Source of the DNA: JBBILU01 sp037444775
GTDB lineage: Bacteria > Patescibacteriota > Gracilibacteria > BD1-5 > UBA6164
Assembly (NCBI GenBank): GCA_037444775.1
Contig: JBBILU010000010.1
Location: 1-39,278 of the forward strand
Direction: 5' to 3'
Length of the DNA stretch: 39,278 nt
The notes beneath the pieces are model-generated. The model did not search any database. It was not told the DNA's origin and saw only the letters and a program-made list of their open reading frames with translations. The number at the start of each line of letters is the position of its first letter. Position 1 is the first letter of the stretch. Of the stretch, positions 20,671 to 30,664 are shown in pieces. A program made the translations under genes and the position numbers.

Positions 20671-21612
20671 ATGAGCCAAAAAAAATTAGAAGAAAAACAT
20701 ATATCTGTTTTACTGAAAGAATTAGTAGATTCTATAAAAATATTTGAAAATAAACAAAATATTATAGTTGATTGTACTTTATGAATGGCTGGTCATTGAA
20801 TAGAAGTGATAAAAAAAATGAACAGCTGAGATATTTTTATATGATTTGATGCTGATATTAGAAATCTTGAATTAGCAAGAAAAAGACTTGAAAATTGTGA
20901 AAATCCTTGAGTAAAAATTATTACAATAAATTCTAATTTTTCTAATCTAAAAAGTGAATTAGAAAAAATCTGAATAGAAAAAATTACTGGAATTTATTAT
21001 GATTTATGAATTTCTTCTTTGCATGTTGATGAGTCGGAAAGAGGCTTTAGCTTCAAACAAGATTGACCTCTTGATATGAGATTTAACAATAATTCTTGAA
21101 TAAAAGCATCAGATGTTATAAATTTTTATACAGACAAAGAATTACAAAAAATATTAAGTTCTTATTGAGAAGTAACAAATACAAACAAAATAGTTTGAGA
21201 AATTATAAAAAGAAGAAAAATTAAAAAATTTGACTCAACATTAGATTTTGCAGATTTTTTAGATGATGTTTCAAAAATTCCAAAAACAAAAACAAAAGTT
21301 TTTCAAGCTCTTAGAATTGAAGTAAATAAAGAACTTGAAGTTATAGAAAATTCTTTAAAACAGGCAGTTAAACTATTAGATATTTGATGAAACATTTTTG
21401 TAATTAGTTTCCATTCTTTAGAAGATAGAATAGTAAAAGATATTTTTAAAGAAGAATCAAAGGATTGTATTTGTAGAGACATAATTTGTTCGTGTAGACA
21501 CAAAAAAGCTTTAAAGATTTTGACAAAAAAGCCCATTCTTCCAACCACAGAAGAAATAAAAATTAATTCCAGAAGCAGAAGTGCAAAAGCAAGATTTGCT
21601 ACAAAAATTTAG
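20671..21612 (+). CDS. rsmH: 16S rRNA (cytosine1402-N4)-methyltransferase
   Basis: The 313-residue product has the RsmH/MraW layout: HISVLLKELVDSI at the N-terminus, the SAM-binding VDCTLGMAGHGIEVIKKM (two Gly as TGA), GFDAD, IYYDLGISSLHVDESERGFSF, DGPLDMRF and the C-terminal VISFHSLEDRIVKDIF. It methylates N4 of C1402 in 16S rRNA. A CICRDIICSC segment with four Cys near the C-terminus is typical of a zinc-binding addition in some relatives. The gene ends in TAG. ftsL follows after 19 bp, as in the division/cell-wall cluster of many bacteria. Confidence 0.95.
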
Positions 21613-21631
21613 TTTTTTAAAAAATCCAGAA

Positions 21632-21991
21632 ATGAATCAAAAAATGACTATAAATGATTACAAAAGAGAATTTGTATCAAACAGAAAAAAAGAAAAAGAA
21701 AATTTGAAATCTTGAATAAATTCAACATTTGTAATAATGTTGTCTCTAATAGTTAGTTTATTATTATATTATGTTTGGATTTTGAATGCTAATGCAACAA
21801 AATGATATAACATAAGAGAGCTTGAAAAAGAAAGAAGATCTTTGCTTATAGAACAAGAAACTATGAAAATGAAAATAAGTGAAATTGAAAGTCTGAAAAT
21901 TATTGAAGAAGATATGAAAGATATGGAAAGAGTTGAAAATCCTGATTTTATAGTAATAAAAAAATGAGAACAATATGTTTATAATAATTAA
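21632..21991 (+). CDS. ftsL: FtsL-like cell division protein
   Basis: This 119-residue protein has a basic cytoplasmic N-terminus, one membrane segment (VIMLSLIVSLLLYYVWIL, about 34-52) and a leucine/isoleucine-spaced coiled coil (IRELEKERRSLLIEQETMKM and on). Size, topology and position directly after rsmH fit FtsL, which pairs with FtsB and binds FtsQ in the divisome. FtsL sequences are poorly conserved, so the call leans on context and architecture; DivIC/FtsB is the alternative. The stop codon overlaps the start of a terminator hairpin. Confidence 0.7.
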
Positions 21992-22019
21992 TACTGCTTA
22001 AAAGAAACAGTATTTTTTT
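21990..22019 (+). terminator. terminator of rsmH-ftsL
   Basis: AATACTG and CAGTATT pair around an 11-nt loop and are followed by seven T. The ftsL stop codon overlaps the first arm. Confidence 0.7.
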
Positions 22020-22078
22020 GTAAAATAGCTCATTTTTCTTTACCGTAAGAAATGTCAAGTCCAAATTTTTTTAATACA

Positions 22079-22117
22079 GCAAAAAGATTTATAAATTTCA
22101 ATTATAAATCTTTTTGC
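22079..22117 (-). terminator. terminator of the trmD operon
   Basis: GCAAAAAGATTTATAA (22079-22094) pairs perfectly with TTATAAATCTTTTTGC (22102-22117), with a T-run in both directions, 4 bp past the ATP-grasp gene stop. Confidence 0.8.
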
Positions 22118-22121
22118 TTTT

Positions 22122-23486
22122 TTATTTATAATTATGAAAAAAAACACTTTCAATTATTTTAAACTTCTTTTTTTTGAAAAGTGAAAAATTTTTATCATCT
22201 AATTTTAAAATATAATCAAACTTTGTGTTGTTGTTTCTATAAAAAGGGTAGAAATTGAAATCTTTTGATGAACTAATATAAAAAGAAATATCTTTAACTT
22301 TTATAGAAAAAGTTTTTTTATAATAATTAAGCAAAAAATCTCAGAAAGAAATTTCTGTTATATTTCATGTTTTTTTTAATATTTCAATATAATTTGTTGT
22401 TTTTATAAAATTAGTTTTTACTCAAACAATATTCAAATCATCTTTTTTTTCTTTAAATCTAAAAATTCCTGATTTTATTTCTGTAAACTTTGAAAAATCT
22501 TTTTGTACCAATAGATAATATGGTAATTTTAAAGGATCTGTATTAAAAAGTTCTTGTATAAAAAGTCTTCTGTTTCATCAATATCTGGCTCCCCATTCAA
22601 TAAACCCTAGTTTATCTTTTAGAGAATCATATTTGTATTCTAAATGAATTATTCCTCTATATCAAATTTCTTTTAGTTTTTCCTTTAATTTTGATAAATA
22701 ATTTATTTCTGTTTTTGAAATTTTTTCAAAACAAACATTATATCTAAGTGCTAAAATAAAATTAAAATGTGTTTTTACTTCATCTCAATACTTAGCTATA
22801 AATTCAGGAGAAAATTTGTTATGGTCAAGTAATTCTATCATTGAAACCTCATGAACATAAGTTAGTAGAAACATTCTTTCTCAATCAAAAAAGAAATCCA
22901 AAGAAAGAATTTTTCAATCAATATATTCATCAATCAAATAATTATAAACTTTTGATATTTTTGTTTTTGCATTAGCTAATTCTTCTTCTGAAGAAATTTT
23001 AAAAGTTGAAGTTGAAGAACTTCAATTTGTAGGTTTTAGCACAAATTTTTCTCAAACTATTTCTTTCAAACTTTCATAATCTTGAGAAATCAAGTCTTTA
23101 TAAGTAAATTTCTTATGTTTTCTATAAGCCAAATCTCATAAAAAACTTATCATATAGTCTTTTTCTTTAAAAATTTTTGGATTTATATCTGTTAAAAAAC
23201 TTTTATTAAAAATATTTATAGCATATTTAGAATTAGAATCTCAGGAAAAATAAGGAATAAATTTATATTCCAAATTATTTCTAAAAATTTCGTTAATTTG
23301 ATTTTTAAAATCAACTAAGTTTTTATATGGAACAATAGAAATCTTAGCTGGCAGTTTTTCTTTTAGTTTTTTTCATCAACTATAAAGCAAAAATATTTTA
23401 TCGTATGGAAGTTTAAAATATCCATTTAAAGTATCTTGGTTTAAATTTCCAATTTTAGAAATTAGAGCAATTTTATGTTTTTTCAT
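22122..23486 (-). CDS. ATP-grasp domain protein of unknown substrate
   Basis: A 454-residue protein with the ATP-grasp fold. The nucleotide-binding lysine is in KFVLKPTNGSSSTSTFKI, followed by the hinge-strand YLIDEYIDGKILSLDFFFDG and the metal-binding end HLEYKYDS...LGFIEWGARYGGNR, which mirrors the E-x-N-x-R-x-G-G pattern (here with Trp-Gly at the central position). Such enzymes ligate a carboxylate to an amine or thiol with ATP. I cannot name the substrate. It is the last gene of trmD/mscS-like/ATP-grasp, with only 3 bp from its neighbour. Many TGA codons code for Gly, including both in the GG of ARYGGNR. Confidence 0.72.
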
Positions 23487-23489
23487 TTT

Positions 23490-24743
23490 TTAATCTAAAT
23501 TATCTAAATAATTTTTGATAAGTTCCAGTATTTTTTTTTCAAGCTTTCTACTAGCAACCATATCAGCTCTCCAATAAAATTTAACTTCTATTTCTTCTGA
23601 TTTACTTTGAGAGAAAGATATTTTGTAAGAATCCTTGTCTTTTTTATCTAATTTATCAGTTCTTGGGAAGGTATATTTTAATAGAATATCATTTTCTATA
23701 CTTTCTACAATCTGTAAAAAATTTATTCATTTTTTCATAGGAAAAATTACCTTGAAATCGTGTCATCTAATATTTGCTTGTTCTATTTCAACTATTTTAT
23801 CTTTTAATAAGCTGTCATTTGAAATATTTAAAAATCTATTTGTCAAAAATCAATAATCATTAGAAATTCTAATAGTTGTATAAGTCGGAGAAAGTTTTAC
23901 AATTTGTCATGTTTCATCTCAAATTTTGATAATTTCTCAAATTTTATATTTCCTAAAAATTAAAAAACTTGAAACAAAAGCACTAATTAAATGTCAAAGA
24001 ACTAAAACAAGAGATCAAGCAACAAAAAGCAAAACTAAATATAATTGGGGAAAAATAGAAAAAGTATAACTAACTAAAACTATTATTAAAAGAATTCCAT
24101 AAGCCAAATCAAAATACAAAAAATGTTTTTCGTATTTCTCTGGATATTTTTTTAGTAAAAATCATTTTGTATAGTAAATAATTCCAGCAATTCCAATAAT
24201 TAGTAAAAAGTAGAAAAGATTCCAAAGAGCTACATTTGATTTTTCTTTTTTTATCTGCTTTTTTGTATCTGTATATTGATCTAGTAAAAGTTCATATTTT
24301 TTTTCTAAGATTTCATAACTACTAATTGTTGACTGTAAATCTTTAATCATATTTTCTTTAAAAGCAATTTCTTGTTTTAATTTTAGATTAATTTTCTCCA
24401 GTTCGGTTACTTTTATAATATTTTCTGAACTTCCTTTAGATTTATTTGATAAAACTTGAATTTTTTGAGTATTTTCATTTATTGTTTGTTTTATTTTATT
24501 TAACTCAGTATTAACACTATCCAAGGTTTGTTTATTAAAATCTTTTTTTATCCCAATATCTTCTAAAGTGTTTTCTATTTTTTCAAGATTTTTTTGTTCT
24601 TCTGGAGTATCTGTTATATCGTAAATTTCTTTTCTTTTTTCATTAAATTGTTCCAAAATACTATTTCAACTTCAAGAATTATCTTCTGCTAAAGAAATAT
24701 TTATAGAAAATATTAGTAAAATTATTAATAATAGCTTTTTCAT
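23490..24743 (-). CDS. MscS-family mechanosensitive channel-like protein with coiled-coil ectodomain
   Basis: The 417-residue product starts with a signal peptide (MKKLLLIILLIFSINISLAE), then about 150 residues of acidic/basic coiled coil, then three membrane segments over about 178-265 (for example LFYFLLIIGIAGIIYY). After these comes the MscS beta domain: YKIGEIIKIGDETGQIVKLSPTYTTIRI... with GFLTNRFLNIS, followed by a mixed alpha/beta tail. This is the order seen in MscK/YbdG-like proteins, where a periplasmic helical region precedes the pore. It would vent solutes on osmotic shock. The start is set by the signal peptide; an in-frame upstream extension overlaps trmD. It follows trmD by 1 bp. 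Confidence 0.75.
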
Positions 24744-24744
24744 A

Positions 24745-25395
24745 TTATTTTTTAAAATTATTAAATTTCCATTTTTCAATTTCTTTGTGATTTCCTGAAA
24801 GCAAAACTTTTGGAACTTCCAAGCCTTGAAAAATGGCTGGTCTAGTATAAACAGGATGTTCTTTTTGTCTATTAAAAATTTGAGAAAAACTTTCTTCTTG
24901 AGCAGATTTAGAATTTCACAAAACATTCGGTATTTGTCTAGCCAAAGAATCAATAAAAACTTGACTTGCGAGCTCTCAACTTGTTAAAATATATTCTCAA
25001 ATACTAATTTCATAATCAACAAACAAATCAATAATTCTTTGATCTATTCATTCGTAATGTCAACAAATTATTATAAATTCTTGTGAAAGTTCTGTATAAA
25101 ATTTTTCAACTTTTTCTTGATTTAACAACATTCAACTTGGAGACATATAAATTATTTTCATTTTTTTTCATTTTTGAATATGATTTATAGCTTTTAGAAG
25201 AGGTTCTGGAGACAAAACTTGTCAATGCATTCAATAAGCATTATCATCAACTTGTTTAAATCTTTTTGAAGAAAAATCGTTTAATTTATACAAAAAAATT
25301 TCAAAAAGTTTTTTTTCTATAGCTTTTCAAATAATTGAAGTTTTCAAAAAACTATCAAAACTTTCTGGGAAAATTGTAATTATATGGATTTTCAT
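24745..25395 (-). CDS. trmD: tRNA (guanine37-N1)-methyltransferase
   Basis: A 216-residue SPOUT-family enzyme. It begins MKIHIITIFPESFDSFLKTS, with SIIGKA after it; then DDNAYGMHGQVLSPEPL (normally YGGGxGM), the knot segment IIICGHYEGIDQRIID and EISIGEYILTSGELAS, and near the end RPAIFQGLEVPKVLLSGNH. TrmD methylates G37 next to the anticodon and prevents frameshifts. It is slightly shorter than the usual 230-250 residues, missing part of the C-terminal domain. The central motif DDNAYGMHGQ replaces the common DD.P.GGGPGM, which deserves a check. First gene of a three-gene unit with a consensus promoter. Confidence 0.92.
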
Positions 25396-25419
25396 AAATT
25401 TTTATTTTAAATTTTTTGT

Positions 25420-25447
25420 ATATTATGTTTTTCAAAGTTAAAATCAA
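25420..25447 (-). promoter_or_regulatory. promoter of the trmD operon
   Basis: Minus strand TTGATT (25442-25447), 16-bp spacer, TAATAT (25420-25425); transcript start would fall about 18 nt before the trmD ATG. The rest of the 185-bp gap holds an inverted repeat CTGTAGAG / CTCTACAG near 25522-25554 without a T-run. Confidence 0.45.
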
Positions 25448-25580
25448 GAAAACAAATATAAAAGTGTAGGAAAAAAGTAAATTTTTTTATAAAAAAGTTT
25501 TCAGAAGCCAAATTATTTATCCAACTGTAGAGGCAAAAAATTTTTTATCTCTACAGAAGAAATTTTTTCATTACAAAGAT

Positions 25581-27494
25581 TTATTTCAAATAAAATCATA
25601 ATTCTCTTAATTTTTTTTCTTCTTCTTCACTTAAATTCTCAAATAAATCTTTTCTAGAATAAAGATTGTCAGCAATTCTAGAAAAATATTTTTTTTGATC
25701 TTTTTTATAAATTATTTCTTTTCTAAAACATTTTTCATCAAGACAATAAAAATCTTTTTGCAAAGTTTCTAAAAAACTTTTTTCTTCTTTTATATATCAA
25801 AGCTCTATTGCTTTTTCTGTTACAAAATGCCATAAATTTCCAGCTCAAGTAATTCAAGAAACTCAAATCATTGATGAATTATTATTATTTCAAACCCAAA
25901 CTCAAATAATCAAATCTGGAGAATAAGAAACCACTAAATTATCTTTAAAATCCGAACTTGTTCAAGTTTTTACAGCTTGTAAAATACTTGTATTCAAAAT
26001 AGATTTTACTCAAAAACTCAAATCTCTATTATCAGGATTTTGTAAAATTTCATAAAGCAAAGCTTTGTTTTTATTTCAATCTGGAACTAAATTTTTGTAA
26101 GAATAAACCAAATTTTCTAAACTAATGCTCGGATTTCCTAAAACCAGACTATAACCATAAAATTCAGGATTTTCTTTCAAAATAAATCAACTTTTTTTGT
26201 AAAAATCATAAACGTTTTCAAGTCAAAGATGTGAAGCCAATCTGACAGAAGCATTATTCAAAGAATTTCAAAGAGCTTTTTTGAATCTTACAAGTCAATA
26301 TTCTTTTAGAGAATAGTTTTGTGAAATGTAAGTTTTGTCTTGTTTAAAACTATCATAAGAATTTTCTAAATCAACAATCAAATCATCAGTATTTGCTCAA
26401 TTTTGCAATGCAAGTAAATACAAAAATGGCTTCATTGTACTTCAAGGTTGTCTTAAAGCCTTTATAACATTCACTTGTCAATCTTTACCATAAAAATCTT
26501 TACTTCATTCATAAATTAAAATTTGATTATTTTTTGGATTTATTGCAAAAATTGCTCAATTTGTAACATTTTTTTGTTTTAAAGAAAATATAGTTTCTTT
26601 GATTTTAGTTGAAGCAAAACTTGATAAGTTTGAATCTATGGTTGATTTTATTTTTCAATCTTTCTCTTCCAAAACTAAATTTTTATTTGAAAATATTTCT
26701 CTTGAAACAAATGGAAATTTATCAATATTTTTCTTTTTTTCCAAAACTAAGCTAGAAAAAAATTTTTTTTCATCAAACTCAAATCATAATCTATTTTTCA
26801 CCAGTTTAAAATATTCTCTAAAAGCTTTTTTTTCTGAACTTAATCAAGGATTATGAAGCAAAGAAATAAGTAAAACAATCTCTTCTTTTTTCAAATCCTC
26901 TATTTTTGTTTTACCAAAATAAATTTCTAAAGCTCCTTTTATTCAATAAATTTGATTTCAGAAATAAACATTATTTAAATAATTTTCTAAAACTTCTTTT
27001 TTATCATATATTAAACTAAAATATAATGCTAAAATAGATTCACGAGTTTTTTGCATTATATCTCTTTTTTCACTTCTAAAATATTTATTTTTTATAAATT
27101 GCTCAGTAATTGTACTTCATCAACTAACAACTTTTTTATTTTCTAGATTTTCTTTTATTGCTCTTGTTTTAGCTAAAAAATCAACTCAATAATTAGAAAA
27201 AAAGTTCTTATCTTCTATTTTCAAAAGAGATTTTATAAAAAGAGATTTTTTTTCTTTCTCAAAATCTGAAAAAGAAAATTTTTCAAAATATCCAGAACTT
27301 TTTGCTTTATCTGTGATAATTATTCAATTTCTGTCTGTTATAAAAATTCTTCAAGGAGATTTTTCTAAATCTTCTTTATAGCTCAAAATTGGATAAAAAC
27401 TATAAAAAAGTAAATATAAAAATCCAAATATAAAAATAAATTTTATTTGGAAAATTTTTTCAAGAATTTCTATGAATTTTTCTAGTTTTTTCAT
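25581..27494 (-). CDS. bifunctional penicillin-binding protein (PBP1C-like)
   Basis: The 637-residue product has an N-terminal membrane anchor (FQIKFIFIFGFLYLLFYSFY), then a GT51 glycosyltransferase domain with KIEDKNFFSNYGVD (catalytic Glu near 90) and SGGSTITEQFIKNKYF, then a transpeptidase domain with SxxK in QPGSTMKPF (Ser near 353), SxN in SLNNAS and KTG in AVKTGTSSDFKDN (near 505). The ordering and the lack of large linker domains resemble PbpC. Such enzymes polymerise and cross-link peptidoglycan. The catalytic context EDKNFFSNYG has Asn where most relatives have His in EDxxFxxHxG. It ends with four extra residues after a TGA codon. It follows the ParA-like gene by 3 bp. Confidence 0.88.
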
Positions 27495-27497
27495 TTT

Positions 27498-28502
27498 TTA
27501 CCATTTACTCAATCTTTCAATCAAACTATTTGTTATAATCTCAAACTCTTCTCAAGACCTTTTTAAATTCTCTTGGGTTCAATAAAGCCTTGCTTCACTT
27601 TCAGTTATTTCAAAAATTGCTTTTCAATTTTCTTGAGAAAGTGTTGAAAGTTGTCAATAATCTTGAATCCTTCACATTTCTTCTTTGTAACTTATTTCAA
27701 CAAGTCAATTTTTACAATGCTTTAAAGATAAATTATTTTTTACTTGATCAGGAAGTTTTTCTATCCAAATATTTTGAGAATATATAGGTTTTTTATTATA
27801 AACATTATAAGAATTTATTATATATCATAAAAAGATTGGATCTCATAAAAGAACATTTCAAGCATTTATATTGTTAGTCCTTGATAAAATTCTTGAAGTT
27901 ACATTCCAAGTCTGTTTTTCTTTTTCAAAAAAGTTTCAAATATTCTCTACTCACTGATGATTAAAAGCATCTGGCATCATTGGAACAACGAAATAATCTG
28001 TTCATAAAAATACTGCTTTATTAAGCTGAGAAAGACTTGGATTTGTATCAATTATAAAAATATCTATTTCTTCATAAAGTCATTTTTCTTTCAAAAATCT
28101 ATCTATTGCAGAAGTAATTGTATATCATCTTGCAAGTCAAGAAGAGGCCTCATTAAATCCATTTGATAATAACGGCTCAAATCAAGATAATTTTAAGCTT
28201 CATTCAAGTAAAAATAAGTTATCATCAATTTTAGTAAAAGGAATTCTTTTATTTATATCTGAAACTCATAAAATTATTCACTCCAAAACTCAATAAATAT
28301 CATTTTTATTATTTAAATCTTTTTCTAAAAATTCTTCTCACAAAGCAAGTCTTGATAAATTACATTGAGGATCTAAATCTATCAAAACAGTTTTATATCA
28401 TTTTTTTGCCAACATTTTAGCTATATTAAAAGCAAGAGTTGTTTTTCATACTCAACCTTTATTATTTGTAAACATTATTTGTTTAGTTCTTGGGAAAATC
28501 AT
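27498..28502 (-). CDS. ParA/MinD-family ATPase, no ParB nearby
   Basis: A 334-residue deviant-Walker ATPase. Walker A is NNKGGVGKTTLAFN, A' is LIDLDPQCNLS, and the B-type strand IDIFIIDTNPSLSQLNKAVF follows the usual ParA order; a FVVPMMPDAFN stretch comes next. ParA family members position plasmids, chromosomes or other cargo with a ParB or cargo adaptor. No parB or parS-like site is next to it. It is cotranscribed with the PBP gene (3 bp gap), which raises the possibility that the cargo relates to envelope synthesis and not DNA; this is inference. The start at 28502 gives MIFPRTKQIMFTNNKGG, with the second Met at 10 also possible. Confidence 0.9.
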
Positions 28503-28563
28503 AAATATTTTTTTATTTTATAAATTTACAAAATGATAATATTTTTTTCATAAAAAGCAAAAT

Positions 28564-28602
28564 AAAAAATGAGAGACAAAATATTTTGTCTCTCATTTTT
28601 TT
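28564..28602. terminator. bidirectional terminator downstream of the DsbA-like gene
   Basis: AAAAAATGAGAGACAAAAT (28564-28582) and its exact complement (28583-28601) form a 19-bp palindrome with T-runs on both strands, 11 bp after the minus-strand stop at 28613. Confidence 0.85.
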
Positions 28603-28612
28603 AAAATTAAAA

Positions 28613-29656
28613 TTATTTCATTAATCAATCAATAATTTTTTCAAATTCACTAGTTGGATGAGCTCCAGAAATAATTTCATATTCTCCAGTATCATTGTTA
28701 ATCAAAACATTTCAAGGAGTTCAAGTTATTCTAAAGTTTTCTGCTCAAGCTTTTTGAATAGAATCAATTTTTGTAGAAAATTTAGAATCACTTATACATT
28801 TTTCTAATTTTGTTTTATCTGCTCATAATTTAACAGCTTCTGCAACTAAATAATCTTTATCAGTTTTTTTCTCAGAGAAAGCTTTTCCTATCAAAGCATA
28901 AAAAGCTTCACCTCATTTTTGTTCTGCTAAACATTCAGTTACTAAAGCAGCTGGTTTTGCATTTTTGTGGAAATCAAGAGGAAAATGTCTAAAAATAATA
29001 TTTAAATTATCTTTATATTTTGCTTTCAAATCTTTTGATGTTCCGTTTTTGTAAAGTTCTATACAATATGTACATTGAAGATCTGAATATTCTAACCAAG
29101 TAATTTTTGCATTAGAATTTCATTTAATATAAGCTCATTCTTTTAAAGAAGCCAAAATAGTTTTATCTAAAACAAGAAAACCTCTATCGCTTCTTTTAAC
29201 AAAAGGATCATAAGTAGAAGCTAAAGCAAGAGAGTAATTATTATCACTTATTGGTTGCAAATAACTAGTTAATTCTGTTACAGTTGTATTATTAGAAAAA
29301 ATTACTGCTGGTAATTTAGTAATTTTATTCTTTTCTAAAAATTCTTTTATTCCAGCATCTGCGAAATCTTTCATTTCAAAATTATTATTTTTAAGAGTTG
29401 GAATCTCTTTTAATTTTGTAACTAATTCTGCAGTATTACATCTATCTCAACATCTTTTATCGTTTATAATTGTAACTTTTACATCTTTTGTTGCAACTTG
29501 TGTTGCTCAAGTTCAATTATCATTATTTGTAACAACTGGTGCAGTTGTTCAAGTTATTTTTCATACATAAAAAGCAAGACCAACTATAATTACAACAAGT
29601 ATAACAATTATTCAAATAAGCATATTATTGCTATTTGTTTGTTTATTTTCTTCCAT
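28613..29656 (-). CDS. membrane-anchored DsbA-like thioredoxin-fold protein
   Basis: The 347-residue product has a membrane segment (MLIGIIVILVVIIVGLAFYV, about 12-32) then two thioredoxin-like parts. The first half contains CGDRC near 68-72 (CX3C), in a VTIINDKRCGDRCNTAEL context. The second half holds the active-site CTYC near 192-196 in TWLEYSDLQCTYCIELYKNG, then FRHFPLDFHKNAK and a helical insert, a cis-Pro-like TGTPGNVLIN and the GLMK tail. This matches the DsbA/DsbG-type oxidoreductases of Gram-positive and CPR bacteria that oxidise thiols of exported proteins. Several envelope proteins in this window have paired cysteines and are potential substrates. It lies downstream of tRNA-Arg on the same strand. 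Confidence 0.85.
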
Positions 29657-29724
29657 ATTATTATGGTTAAATAAATAAAATATTTTTAATAACTTAGTTC
29701 TAGAATCTAAATTATTAATTTAAA

Positions 29725-29799
29725 TGGTATCCCCAGCAGGAATCGAACCTGCATCTAGCCCTTAGGAGGGGCTTATTCTATCCGTTGAACTATGAGGAC
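29725..29799 (-). tRNA. tRNA-Arg (anticodon CCT)
   Basis: A 75-nt cloverleaf on the minus strand. Acceptor GTCCTCA pairs with TGGGGAT (one G-T at each end region), the T arm is GCAGGTTCGATTCCTGC, and the anticodon stem AGCCC/GGGCT encloses CTCCTAA with CCT at 34-36. The 3' CCA is encoded. It reads AGG arginine codons. AGA dominates arginine in the window, so AGG is rare. Confidence 0.95.
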
Positions 29800-29810
29800 G
29801 GATCTTCTTA

Positions 29811-29900
29811 TCCCCTCTTGCATTCTCCCTTTTACAAAAAAGAGAGAATAGCTACAAATATTTTTGAGCCAATCCACCTTTAATAAAGAGGATTAAAGGA
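29811..29900. repeat. two degenerate palindromic elements upstream of tRNA-Arg
   Basis: 29874-29900 (CCACCTTTAATAAAGAGGATTAAAGGA) is a palindromic block aligning with the element at 10218-10242 (CTTTATTAAAGGGGATTATAGGGG). 29822-29849 forms an imperfect stem ATTCTCCCTTTT / AAGAGAGAAT, with TCCCC at 29811-29815, the same plan in the opposite direction. They fill the gap between the tRNA and the helix-turn-helix gene. Confidence 0.45.
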
Positions 29901-29910
29901 AAATTATTTT

Positions 29911-30504
29911 TTACATATTTATAAACCAAAAGTATCCAGAAATTAAAAGCAAAATTACAACAAATCAAATTAAAACTTTTTTCTCAAATTTTTCTTCTTT
30001 TAAGTTTTTTTCTAATTTTTCTTTTTCTTGTCTAACATTTTCAAATTGTTTTCAAATACTTTCTTTAGATTCTTCAAGCAATAATTTAGTCTCTCTAAAT
30101 TCTAATAAACTAACTGAATTATTAACTTTTTCTTCATTTTTTCATAATTCTAAAGATAATTTTTGTATAATTTCATCTTTTTTTATTAACTCTGTTCTCA
30201 AATCTGTATAAACTTTTTCAAAAGTTGAAGTTAATTTATCATAATCACTTTTTTTAGCAATTTGGTAAGAAGATTCATCTTCATTATCCAAAATATTTTC
30301 TTTTTTATAAGAAGATTTATTTATGATAATTTCAGGTGTTTTTTTATCAACTCAAGATAAAATTCTAATATCTTCATCATTAACATAAACTATTCAACTA
30401 TTTTGTTTTTGTGTTCTGATTTTTCAAGCTTTTATATATCTATCTAAACTACGGATAGAAACTCCCAAAATTTCAGATGCTTCTTGCCTTGTGAGGTTAT
30501 ACAT
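29911..30504 (-). CDS. membrane-tethered helix-turn-helix protein
   Basis: The 197-residue product begins with a MerR/excisionase-type helix-turn-helix: LTRQEASEILGVSIRSLDRY followed by IKAGKIRTQKQNSGIVYVND, the recognition-helix and wing pattern. Residues 85-165 are a charged coiled coil (for example VYTDLRTELIKKDEIIQKLS and NVRQEKEKLEKNLKEEKFE). The C-terminus is one membrane segment (VLIGFVVILLLISGYFWFIN, about 175-195). So a DNA-binding head is held at the membrane by its tail. Such a layout suggests anchoring of DNA or a membrane-sensing regulator. No target can be read. A TATAAT box at 30513-30518 predicts a transcript start only about 2 nt before the ATG, i.e. a near-leaderless mRNA. 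Confidence 0.72.
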
Positions 30505-30512
30505 ATTTCAAA

Positions 30513-30518
30513 ATTATA
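30513..30518 (-). promoter_or_regulatory. -10 box of the helix-turn-helix gene
   Basis: TATAAT on the minus strand, about 9 bp from the ATG. No well-spaced -35 box is visible. It would give a leaderless or nearly leaderless transcript. Confidence 0.35.
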
Positions 30519-30602
30519 AAAAATAGAGTTGCTTATTTATAACAATTTTTTCAAACTAATCAAATTTTTTGAAGTAAAAACGAATTAAAAATTACAAATT
30601 TT

Positions 30603-30630
30603 TTGATTTTTCCCAAAATATTATTATATT
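30603..30630 (+). promoter_or_regulatory. promoter of pheT
   Basis: TTGATT (30603-30608), 16-bp spacer, TATATT (30625-30630); start of transcription expected about 28 nt before the ATG. Confidence 0.45.
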
Positions 30631-30664
30631 CTGAAACATAATTTTATTATTAATAAAGCAAAAA

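Noticed and set aside
24744..24953. N-terminal extension of the MscS-like gene upstream of its signal peptide.
   Set aside because: It overlaps trmD in another frame; the signal peptide at 24743 is a better start.
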